This document shows, piece by piece, positions 10,227 to 20,389 of a DNA stretch of 22,656 nucleotides. A model generated the notes under the pieces. It worked only from the letters and a program-made list of their open reading frames with translations, did no database searches and was not told where the DNA came from. How positions within the stretch are numbered: position 1 is the first letter of the stretch; each line of letters starts with the position of its first letter. The position numbers were made by a program, and so were the translations under genes. Source of the stretch: Apostichopus parvimensis (Eukaryota > Echinodermata > Holothuroidea > Aspidochirotida > Stichopodidae); NCBI GenBank assembly GCA_000934455.1, contig KN888361.1, positions 14,704 through 37,359 of the forward strand, in the 5' to 3' direction.

Positions 10227-10768
10227 CTCCCTTTTACTCCGTGTTACTCCCTTGTACTTCCTGAAATCCGTGGTACTCCCTGACTCTCCCTTGCACTCCC
10301 GGGTATTTCCTGGCATCCCCTGGTATATCCCGTCATCTACTGGTATTTCCTGGCATCTCCTAGTACTCTGGCACCTCCTGGTATCATTCCTGGCATCTCC
10401 TGGTATATCCCGGCATCTCCTGGTATATCCCGGCATCTTCTGGTATTTCCTTGCATCTCCTGGTATTTCTGGTATTTCCTGGCATCTCCTGCTATTTCTG
10501 GAATCTCCTTGTATTTTTCCTGGTACTCCCTGCACTCCCTTGTATTTCCTGGCATCTCCTGGTATATACCGGCATCCCCTGGTATATCCCGGCATCTCCT
10601 GGTATTTCCTGGCATCTCCTCGTATATCCCAGCATCTTCTGGTATATCCTGACATCTCCTGGTATATCCCGCCATCTCCTGGTACATCCCAGCATCTCCT
10701 GGTATATCCCAGCATCTCCTGGTACATCCCAGCATCTCCTGGTATTTGCTTGCATCTCCTGGTACGTG
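10227..10768. repeat. Minisatellite, about 20-bp unit (roughly 25 copies)
   Basis: The dominant unit is CCTGGTATATCCCGGCATCT, with common variants such as TATTTCCTGG. It is regular from about 10297 to 10765, and more degenerate copies run back to about 10227. The unit is itself two related 10-bp halves (CCTGGTATAT and CCCGGCATCT, 7 of 10 identical). The unit lacks stops in several frames and 20 is not a multiple of 3. As a result, long overlapping open frames appear on both strands (+10222-10788 and +10451-10888; -10200-10727, -10337-10735 and -10492-10755), each encoding a 20-residue repeat. These are most likely by-products of the repeat rather than genes. No splice or start context singles one out. 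Confidence 0.92.
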
Positions 10769-11170
10769 TATTACCTGTTAATTCCTGACATTTCCACGAT
10801 TCCCGGTTATTTTCATTGTACTCGTCATCTTATTGTCGTTACCACCATGTTAGTGTTTACTATTTGTTATTGCTATGTTGGTCAGTAGGAACCTATTAAT
10901 TTTCATATTCCGTCTTTATTGTAGTCATTAGCTCTATCGTCATTAGATTTGTTGTTATTATTCGTCACCATTTTGTTTCACGTCATCAGCATTATTCTCA
11001 TTCCTACACGTTATTGCCTTCAGGTTTCTATTACCCTCCTGCACCTAGTTTATTCACTGTTTCTATACCTAAATTATTTTATCTATAACTATACCCAATC
11101 CTCATCTTTCTTGCCAAATTCCTCGTTCGCTTCCAACATTACTAGCATGGCTAATATCATAACATGATAC
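10769..11170. repeat. Decayed T/C-rich tract flanking the minisatellite
   Basis: The + strand stays pyrimidine-rich, with recurring words such as CGTCATTA, TTGTTATTA and TTATTGTCGTTACC. This suggests an older, scrambled short-period repeat continuous with the array before it. An open + frame at 10949-11167 (72 codons, hydrophobic) follows from this composition. No clean unit can be defined. Confidence 0.45.
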
Positions 11171-12881
11171 TGTTTTTTTCTTTTTACTGAGGCTATATTA
11201 ATTATTCAGATCCTAATCAACAAGTTCTAAATTCACCCTTCTTTAAATTGCGACGTGGGAACCTCCTGTGAATTGACGTTGAGTTTTCTTTCCCTTAATC
11301 CGGTCTCTTCTCATCGGGGGAAATCTCTGTTAAGTATTTTTAGATATTCATGCTTTCTATGTCTGGCCCCAATTAGCAATCTACGGTGATCTTCATCGTT
11401 GCGGTGAATACCTACGAATCATTATACTTAGTTGTTTTTTATATCTGTCTCTGTCTTTTTTTGCGTATTTTAAAGGTAATCACTGAGTGACCTCGAAATT
11501 TTTAAAGTATTCCCTCAAGAGACCAATCCCCAAACGGTCAACGAAATTGGTTGTCACATTTGCCACTCCAAGTGATTGGGTCCACTGAATTGTACATACG
11601 ATTTAAGATGGTTGATGAAAGTTAGTAATGGCGCCAAAAATATCTTGTCATTTAAATTTGCTCAATAGGATGAATATTCTCGTTTACCCTAAATTATCGA
11701 AAAGAGCTATATCGCTTTAAAAACGAGGCCAGAATTACTGGCGGTATCCCTCCAGGGACTGACATTTTTAACAGCTTTTAACATGAATAATGGACACTAA
11801 AAATTAAGCCTCTACTTTACCTTGTTGATAGAAATGCTCGCCATGAACTAATTCTCTTGCAACCCCCTCCACCCTTCGCCCCCTTCTTCTGCCCCAACAC
11901 GCGCAGACATAATCGGTAAAAAGACGTCGAATGTAATTTCGGTTGCGATGTCTTTAGATATAATGTATTTATACTGTGTCGAATTGGTGACGTCATCGTC
12001 TTCTTCATAGTTGAAATCGTGTCATTTGCTTAGATTTTCTCTTTCATATTCAAGAAGATCCTTTCTTTTCTATTTCTTTCACCAAAAAGTAATACAAAGT
12101 AATGTTTTGCTAAAACTCTAGTCTATATAATACATTTATATGAGAATACTGACGAATGCTGAGTATTGGCACTCAAGATGTAAGTTATTGTGGAGTTGGT
12201 CGCATTTGATAACTAATGGTCCATACACACCTACGTGTATATAAACAGTTGGTTTGGCCCCAACTTGAAAGTGTACAGTAGCAATAGCGTAGGAACGCTC
12301 TCCATACAAATCTGTTTCTATTACATATCATCTCCAACGCACTACAAGTAAAGCTGGGGGCTGTCTGGTTAAATTTAAATAAATTCTAGTCGTTTTAGTT
12401 ATATTGTAAAGTGATGAGTTCCGATATTGAATGTAAATGTTCTTGGTGAAAACATCTTGGTCTGATGTTAAGAAAAGAACATATTTAATCATTGGATATG
12501 GCAGGATTATGCACCAAAATGATAACGACAGGACTGTTAGTATAGAGCCGTTATTTCATAGATCTTAAATGTTCAGTGATTTGGTTGTTTGGATGACAAT
12601 CAGCTTGTCTAATTCAGTTGTATAATATAAACTCTTTAAACTCTAAACGTGTAGCTTTAATAACAAAAAGCGCTGCAACTTACTTATCTTCCTTGAATTG
12701 GTGGTAAAGTTATCGAGGAATTCGTGTCTTAGAATTCAAGTCGATATAATTGCTCAGGACACTTGACACGAGTTGTTACAATTTCTGAACCCCTGCAATA
12801 AGAGGGCACCAAGGGTGTTGAAATTACTGTTTAAAGAGCAAACATGTCTTACTCTGAATAACAATATGAATGCTCTCAAAT
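11171..12881. other. Non-coding stretch with a C-rich patch
   Basis: The only notable feature is a C-run cluster at 11863-11895 (C5, C3, C5, C4 with loops of 4 to 8 bases), a quadruplex candidate on the minus strand. A 63-codon minus frame (11817-12008) crosses it and looks random. Confidence 0.5.
11863..11895 (-). other. Minus-strand G-quadruplex candidate
   Basis: On the + strand the runs CCCCC, CCC, CCCCC and CCCC are separated by 4, 4 and 8 bases. The complement therefore has four G runs of at least three, within the usual loop limits. It is weaker than the motif at 8344 because the loops are longer. Confidence 0.6.
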
Positions 12882-12911
12882 ATCACACGCAGTGATATCA
12901 CGCGCAGTGAT
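12882..12911 (+). repeat. Tandem doublet of a 15-bp palindromic unit
   Basis: ATCACACGCAGTGAT (12882-12896) is followed directly by ATCACGCGCAGTGAT (12897-12911), differing at one base. Each copy is an inverted repeat in its own right: ATCAC and GTGAT flank five bases. It could be a paired palindromic binding site or a short local duplication. It lies in an unremarkable 69-codon frame (12870-13079). Confidence 0.75.
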
Positions 12912-15395
12912 ATAAAGGGTGTTAGACTTCCAAACATTCTAAACCTAACGTTGAAAGGATTCCGAACATCTCACATATTAAACATTAAACGACGGTTATG
13001 TTACTACAAACTGTCTGCCACTTGTTTATCAACCTCTCTGTTACGGCCTTTCTTTGTAGAGTCGACAGATTCCCTTTAAATAGAACAGAGAAAACTGCGT
13101 CAATTTACTTATAGCGGTAAGACGCCAAGGCGGCTTGTTTTTGGAATCCTTGGGAAGCATTTACGCGTATCAAGTATTAAGTGATTTCACGAGCTTATTA
13201 AAATGTTGACTGAATAGATAATTTATGTGAAATGAATCCCTCTAACCTTTTGAAAAGGGTTGTTCGGTGAAACTCTGAAAGATTGAACATAATTCTGTGA
13301 GTATATGATCTTAAAGAAGAGATAAGACAGCGACTAAACCTTAAAATGGTTTCAGGTATAGACTCGTCTAGGGCAATGCTCGGCAGCTTTAAATAATTAA
13401 GCAGTAGCAACGACTGACCTGGATTTGAAACTCTTTGAAAACTGCAGTTGACGTCTGAAAATTATATAAAGATACCCCGACATCAGACTATAAAGCTTGG
13501 TTTACATCGATGTAATGAAGATAATTCTGATTTAAGGTTTCTTGTGTCCTTGGCGGTGGCTAACGAAAACACCAAGTCAACGATCCACAAGAGGAAAACA
13601 TCATTTACAACTGAAATCGTAGAATTGCTGATTGCGTTTACAATATATATATATAGTTTTATCACACAAGACAATCACATTGTAACGCACAGTGATAGTT
13701 TGTGTTAATATCACAACAGCTTTCTCTTTTACATCGATATATTGTATACGCCTACAAAATATAAAATATTTATCTTGCCTTTCCTTCTTTCTATATAAGA
13801 ACTGAGAATCAAGGTGTTTTGATATCCAGTATCCGATTAGCTTTCGTTGACTACCAGGCAACTTCAACTTTTATGACTTTATAATAATGTTAACAAGTCC
13901 ATCATTTGAATGTAAAGAAGTATGTCTACGCCTCATTTCTGAGTTACAACTTTTCTTTGAAGTTATGATAAAACTTCGTTAAACAATATCTGGTTGCAAC
14001 AGGAAGTATATCACAAGCACGCTTCTGGTAACATCATACTTCGCATTTCCATGTGAAGCAGTGAACCTATATATACATCTTTGTAATATGGTTGGCAATT
14101 TTATATAAATTTAACATCAATCTTTCATCGTTTACCGCAAGGCAAAGTCATTATTTTGATTACATTTTGATTAAAGAAAGCAATAACAAGATAAACCGAC
14201 TCCAGATTGAGTTTATTTCCTCTTTGTCTATTTTCTTCAAAAGATATGTCCTCAATTTCTTTTTGAAACGGAACGAATCTGGTAGATATTCTGCAGCATA
14301 AACACAAATCTTATATCACCTTACATTCCCTGTACCCCCGATGCTTCGAAACATGTCTTAGACTCGACGCTAAAAGAGAAGTTGTCACTTTCATCGCAGG
14401 CTGAGTTTACATCAGCACAATTTTATCGTCACTTCTCAATTAGTTGCCATCTTTGGTTCTTAGTGGTAATATTATCATGGGATATCATTCCTACTTGGAC
14501 AAGAAGATGTCTCGACAGACTTGTTGATGTATATACCACTGAGCTTTCAAACTCCCTTTTTATTATTACGAAAGATGAGTCTTATAGACAGTATTATAAC
14601 TAGCAATTATTAGCCGTCGAGTTTTACGACATGTCCTGCCGAGCAGGTCACGAACGTCTGTAATCTAATAGCCCTAGATATACGGAGATGATTTAAGCGG
14701 ACTCAACCGACGTATCTCCCATGTATGTTTCATCTACTGTAGACGTAAGATTAAGAACTGCTTCATTAAAGTTACAGTGATATCAACACTGATGGGAGAC
14801 ATTCGTTTACGATATTCTAGATGCCTAACTTTGAAAAACCTGGTCTAATATGAAGCAACGTTTAGACAAACGTGGCCTTTTTAGGGTATATTCGTTGAAA
14901 ATCAAGTTCTTTCTTATAAGAAGATGAACAGGCGGATATTTTAGGGGTTTGAATAAATGATAAATTTAAAGCAAATTGAAGCAGAATTGATCATCTTTTT
15001 AAAGATTTAATTGCATTGAGAAACGGACTTTTCATGTAAATTAAAATAACGACTATTTTTACTTTCCATAAACAAAACACAAACATACAAAGCATTGTTA
15101 CACGATAATTATATTTCCAATTATTATTTAATTTCAATTATCCAGTTGCAACGCTCCATACTTCATACGTCTTGTTTACGCGAGATAATGATAAAACTCT
15201 TCGGTATATAGTGAAGATATTTGATCAGCTGATTGATTATACGTGTACCTGTATCTTGTGAGTCCAAGTATTATCTATTTATTATATAAACTACAATAAT
15301 AGTAAACTTCAGTTGATTACCTTGCTGTGTGGGGTCTATTAATATAATCAGCATGCAACAGCGTCATCGTGCAAACAATAAGTGCGGCTATTGTC
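12912..15395. other. Non-coding AT-rich stretch
   Basis: Several 60-88 codon frames overlap each other on both strands around 13448-13867 and 14092-14307. None has a recognisable domain. A short (TA)n lies at about 13641-13655. I see no repeats of note. Confidence 0.5.
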
Positions 15396-16221
15396 GAGTT
15401 CGAGGGATGAAATGGGGAATGCATCGACAAATAGCATCTATGAGTTCGTGTAAAATTTAGGTGGTGTACAATGAGTGTATATTGTTAGTGGATGAGACAC
15501 TTAGCATTGTAAAGGTCGTGTAACATGTAGGTGGTGTACAATGAGTGTATTGTTAGTGGATAAGACACTTCGCATTGTAGAGGTCGTGTCAAATGTAGGT
15601 GGTGTACAATGTGTGTATATTGTTAGACGATGAGACACTATGCATCTAGGAGATCGTGTAAAATGGAGGTGGTGTACAATGAGTGTATATTGTTAATGGA
15701 TGAGACACTTAGCATCGTAGAGGTCGTGTCAAATGGAAAGCATTGACATCTTTAGCACTTTGGAGGTGGTGGAAATGAAACATATTGATACCTTACACAC
15801 TTGAGGTGGTATGAAATGTGATACATTGACACTTTAACACCTTGGATGTGATGTGAAATCAAGTATTTGAGGTCGTGTAAAGTGGCAAGCATTGACGCTT
15901 TCCATCTTTGATTTCACTGTGAAATGAAACTATTGAGACTTACCATCTTGGAGGTGGTGTGAAATGTGAAGCTGTAAAACCTACCGGCATGGAGGTCGCA
16001 TAAAAACGAAAAGCATCAACTCTTATAGAATCAGGTCGGAGTTGGGGGGGGGGGGGGGGGGGGGGGGGGCGGAATGATACTTCCGCCCCACCATATTTTT
16101 CACTGGGGGGGGGGGGGGGGGGGGGGTGGGGCGGGGGCGGGTGAGAAGTGTTGAAACCTAGCACCGTGGAAGTGTTGTAAAACGAAAAACATTGGAACCT
16201 AGTATCTTAGAGGTCGTATGT
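15396..16221. repeat. Two-tier satellite: 70-bp units, then about 41-bp units
   Basis: The landmark TCGTG falls at 15446, 15516, 15584, 15654 and 15724, giving units of 70, 68, 70 and 70 bp. These contain GTGGTGTACAATG, TATTGTTAG and GAGACACT. From 15722 the period becomes about 40-43 bp, with GGTGGT/GGTCGT-type starts near 15765, 15805, 15846, 15871 (one short unit), 15913, 15953, 15994, 16034 and 16212. The inner words are GAAATG, CATTGA and ACACTT. The 70-bp unit seems to be a short form (about 17 bp) plus a stretched form (about 53 bp) of the smaller unit. A G-rich insert interrupts the array at about 16041-16140. A diverged unit probably lies at 15396-15441. No gene overlaps except composition-driven frames. 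Confidence 0.88.
16041..16140. repeat. G26/G22 cassette with competing inverted repeats
   Basis: G26 (16044-16069) and G22 (16105-16126) bracket a short AT-containing core. GGGGCGGAA (16066-16074) pairs perfectly with TTCCGCCCC (16081-16089) over a 6-base loop. CCGCCCCACC (16083-16092) also pairs perfectly with GGTGGGGCGG (16125-16134). The two hairpins share bases and so exclude each other. The satellite unit resumes after about 16140, so this looks like an insertion or expansion inside one unit. The exact G counts should be treated with care. Confidence 0.8.
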
Positions 16222-17659
16222 CGACCGTGGGGCTCCCAAAGTAGGATGGGTTTTTATATCAGTGTATCTCACTAGTGATATCCACCGATGAAGTACCGGT
16301 ATTACAAAGGATACATACAGCTTATGTACGTAGGAAAAGACAAAACCAAAATATAGCAACGAATTTGTGGACCTAACCCTTAACTAATGCAACATGCCAT
16401 TAACATAAGTAGCCTATACTTTTCCCTCCGTCATGGTCTTCTTGATTGCTATATCATTCACAAAGTGAACCAAACATTTAGTTTGGAGTTCAAAGGTTGG
16501 ATCGCTATCTCGTTCACAAGGTGTTAGAGGTTTAACGTATGCAATGCATACGTAGCTGCCTGTACAACCATGCCTGCTTTTCATACGCAACAAAAAAGTG
16601 TCACATTACTACATGAAATTGCAGTCTTAAAAACAGCGCATGCAAAATGTTTTTACTTTCTATATATTTTCTTGTTCAGTTTGTTTTGACATTCTACATA
16701 GAGTCAAGATAAAACAACACGTTTCCTGTTTATCACTAAGCTAACGGTATTTTGTGCATACGCGTGGTTATGTGAAGTCGTGAGTTCTTTGATGTAAGCT
16801 GATCTCGTAATGGATGTAAATTACTCAAATGAACTTCTGACTTACATTAGCAGGAGATCATTAGTGAAATCACGGTGAAAGATCTCTCCTTGTAAATGGC
16901 AACTGCGGTAGTTTTCTGTATTTTCTGTTTTCCATCTATAATGTCCATTTCTAATATTATGTTAGTCGATGATTGATAAGTAGATATGAGTGAGGTAATG
17001 CATTAACACATTACACAGGTTATTCAATCATTAATAAGCAGCTTCGTGCTTAACGCAAGCTGATATTTCCCGTCAATTAATGACTTGAACCCAACATGTT
17101 TTAGTTCCATTTTTTTCAAATAAATAGTTGTAATTTACAATGAGAAAGTTAGTTCTGATAGCGAGACACACTTAAACCTTAATGACACAAGACAATGATA
17201 AAAAGAAACAAGTGGACATACATTGTTGTAAAGTGTACTTGAAACCCTCAAAATGAGAACATTGTTCTTAAGTACAACCTTATTTTATTATAAAGCATGC
17301 TAAAAATGTCATAGTTTGGTTTATGCATAGTCTTTAATTATCCTACTGAGTTGTGTGTTATAACTGAGGAACTGACGTCATGATCTATGTATGATTGTCC
17401 AATCACTCTAATTGAAGAAACTCATCTGTTTAGAGACCTGCTTCCTCATAAATTAAAATATGTGTTATAGAAATCCAACCTGACTGATAGCATTGTTTGT
17501 TAAATGTGGATATCTGTGCCTCTTTTTATCCTTGACTAGCAGCCTTAGATAAAAAATTGAGAAGAAGGTTAAGTGGGATCAACTAAGACAGATGGTCAAT
17601 TTGAAGACCCAGTGTATTTTTATGCCGCGATCAACTTATTGTGAGGATTAACTCCAACT
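16222..17659. other. Non-coding stretch with a small 56-bp-spaced duplication
   Basis: Two 24-base copies start at 16444 (GATTGCTATATCATTCACAA) and at 16500 (GATCGCTATCTCGTTCACAA), with about four differences. Between them is a short inverted repeat, CCAAAC-ATTTA-GTTTGG. No open frame of interest is present. Confidence 0.5.
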
Positions 17660-17665
17660 AACACC

Positions 17666-17760
17666 TGGATAGTTAAGTTTACAGAACGCAGGACTTATGT
17701 CAATAGTTCGAATCTTGCCTTATCAAAGCATTGCGGCTTCCTCAACAACAGGAAAGTTTT
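17666..17760 (+). mobile_element. Degenerate tRNA-derived SINE head
   Basis: An A-box-like TAGTTAAGTTTA (17670-17681) is followed by AGAACGCAGGACTTAT (17683-17698), the D-arm to anticodon wording typical of tRNA-derived SINEs. A B-box-like AGTTCGAATC (17705-17714) comes next, then ATCAAAGCATTGCGGCTTCC (17722-17741). That last word and the following AACAGGAAAGT resemble the conserved post-tRNA segment (CATTG-GG-TTCCTTGGGCAAGGCACTTT type) of many marine-animal SINEs. The A-to-B spacing is about 9 bases short, which fits a deletion in the variable/T-arm region. So this is a fossil RNA polymerase III promoter, not a tRNA gene. The 3' end is not defined. The family match is from memory of general SINE structure. 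Confidence 0.55.
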
Positions 17761-17766
17761 TGATCG

Positions 17767-18346
17767 AGTGTAACAAGAGATCCAACTATGATATTATTAA
17801 TAAGATTTATTAGACGATAACGCTGAAAAAGAAATATTGCAGAAAAAAATAACGGTTTTGTTTAAAGAAAACGTGTCCTAGCAATTGACATTAATCTGGT
17901 TAGTCATGAAAATTGAAACAGTTTTTCCCAATGAACAGTAACGCAAAGCAAATTGTCACGCTTTACTTGAACACGTTTCATAAGACTAGATGGATCTTCC
18001 TTTATGTGAACATCCATTTCAATTATTAAAGTTTATTTGATCATATAAAGCGATTTTCGTCATTCGTAGTACAACATGTCCTTTCTATGTTTTACTTTAA
18101 CTAAGATTAATGCAAGGAATGATATATACAACCAATACTTAAATGTATCTCGTCTACGGTGAAGCTGAGTCATAGACTAAAGTCCAAACTTATTTCCGGT
18201 TCTGCAATCTGTTCCGCTTGAAACGACAGAGCAAAGCTAATGTACAAACTGCCACCGACAAACAACACGAGTAAAATTAATCGGTCTCTTCGAATCAACG
18301 ACATCAAGTTAAATATTATTAGAAGGCTCAATATAATCGAAGGTTC
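17767..18346. other. Non-coding AT-rich stretch
   Basis: It may hold the eroded tail of the SINE relic (an A-rich patch near 17845-17856). No gene or repeat unit is recognised until the 25-bp array begins. Confidence 0.45.
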
Positions 18347-18522
18347 ACTCAATATATCCCAGGTTTGTTTGATGCAACACTTCCCACGTTTGTTTGATGT
18401 AACACATCCATGTTTTAATTGACTCAGCATATCCTTGGTGTGTTTGATTTTGCACATCTCATGTATATAGTTTACGCAACATACACCAAGTTTTTTTACT
18501 CAACATATCCCAGCTTTAGTTG
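18347..18522. repeat. Tandem array of seven units of about 25 bp
   Basis: The units are 18347-18371, 18372-18396, 18397-18421, 18422-18446, 18447-18473 (27 bp), 18474-18497 (24 bp) and 18498-18522. Each runs roughly ACTCAACATATCCCAG followed by a T-rich end such as GTTTGTTTG. The fourth to sixth copies are the most diverged. Minus frame 18170-18457 and plus frame 18240-18422 cross part of it and are not convincing genes. Confidence 0.88.
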
Positions 18523-20389
18523 ACTTTTCCAATTTATATAATTATGAAATATCACGTAAAACTTCAACGTCAAGTTTTTCATTTATTTATCGTTTCCTAC
18601 ACTTGAATGCATATATATGGAAAAAAAAACCTGGACGAAACCTTATTAAGAGAATATCAAATTCGAATGATTAACATAAAGTTACTATTCTGAGGCTGTA
18701 TATATGCGAGTAAGGAAGGGTTTGCTTGGCGAGGAAATAAAACCTTGTTTTCTTCCTACAATATCTTCTGAGCTTCACTGTCGCCATTAAAGGACACTTT
18801 CATATGTGATTTATACTTACGCCGTGAAGCATAACGGTTACGCAGTCCTGCTTGGATCCAAATGTTATTTAGACAAGCCGACAATAAGTTTTGAGAAAGT
18901 GGCAGCATTATAATCGCATTTTGTTTTCCACGTAGGTGGAACTGCAAATGGGTGTTATATATTAATGAATGAAATAATAATGGCATGTAAGTTATTAAGG
19001 ATGGATCGTTAAAGGGGTCTATTGCATTCATGTTCTAGGCCTTGTAAGAGGTCACTTGCACTTTGTGCAATGGTTTATCTTCTCTTACCTTGATTTTTGA
19101 GAAAAGAGCTTTAAAATCATCAAACTTCTTTAAATGAGAGGAAAAATACATCCGATACTGCGATACTAATAATAAACAATTAATGAATAAAATTGTAAGC
19201 ATTATCTTCAGGGCCTACTCAACCCACTGCTTCCCGATTAATCAATCTTTGTGAAATTTGCCATATTCTATTCTATTTTTCTTCTTCTGTTGTGTTGTTG
19301 TGTTACCCACGCATAACACCAGTGATACTCAATTCAATTCAATTTAGGTGTAGTCGTTCTGGACAAACATGATTAACATCGCAATTATCAGGAAACTAAT
19401 GGCTTGCAAACCTACAGAAATGAACTCACTCCTTGTACGACAATTCTCGATAACAGCTTCCAGATTTCTATTTTTAACCTCTATTATTAGTTAAACATGA
19501 GAGTAACTAACTAAAAAACATTCATTTAGAATTATGATATCACCACATAGGAACATGATGAGGTGTGAATGCCAGAATGAACCTGAAAACGAACGTTACG
19601 ATAAATTACATTTACATTTTTTCTCCTATATTTATGTTGATCTTTACGAGCTATTCCTAACATTGTAACATTTTGCTTTCTTAATATTTGCAAAGACTTA
19701 TTAACCTCTGTATAAAGGTTTCAGTTATGATATGTACTGTTGGACAGCTCATAAGTTGACCACCCCCGTGTCAAATTTAAATGGAACGGTCCCACTGAAG
19801 TTGAACAAATCTTTTCTATAGTTGAGAGTTTCTAGATGTGATTGGTTCATAATTATACTTCGGACATTTAACAATGAGGGTTGATTGATGTAGTTTCTAC
19901 CATGGAGGTCTGTTTTACGTCCATGTTTCTACCAACTTGCCAACTAATCTGCAAATAGCCCTGGACCTCCTGCAGCGCAAGCCTTAGTGGGCGTAAACAA
20001 AGACATGATGGTACGGAAGCGTAAAAGGGACATGTATAAACTGATGTTTTGATGAGATTCATCAGACATGATATCCACAACATTTTAACAGATGTAGCAG
20101 AGCAATATTTTTGTTACGTTGTTCGTTCTATTATTGCATGACTGAAAACTACGAAGTGCATATACTGTTGGTTCTTTAGTTTTGCATAGGAATATCTAAT
20201 ACCTAGTATTAGGTACAACGATCTATTGCATAAAATGAGTTCGTGACAGTATAGATCTAATGACAATCCAAACCAACGAACTCAAGATATCGTGTGTGAG
20301 TATGTATCAGCAAATCAGTATAGGCCTATATATGGCTCTGTGCATATGTTTTGATATTTGTGTGTGTGTTTGTGTGTACTGCCTTTTTG
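18523..20389. other. Non-coding AT-rich stretch with a TG tract near its end
   Basis: Open frames reach 91 codons (minus, 18756-19031) and 71 codons (minus, 19868-20083), without recognised domains. A short ATTCA repeat lies at about 19332-19345. A (TG)n tract lies at 20359-20378, and a TATAGGCCTATATATG word near 20319. Confidence 0.5.
20359..20378 (+). repeat. Short (TG)n microsatellite
   Basis: Twenty bases of TG interrupted by one TT. Confidence 0.8.

Noticed and set aside
10222-10788. 188-codon frame as a real repeat protein
   Set aside because: Comparable frames open on both strands and in several phases of the same 20-bp repeat, so openness is a property of the unit; no evidence of expression.
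15940-16164. Polyproline minus-strand frame
   Set aside because: It is a translation of the G26/G22 cassette and satellite units.
15396-16221. Satellite as a CRISPR array
   Set aside because: Repeats are diverged along their whole length without unique spacers of constant size, and there are no cas genes.
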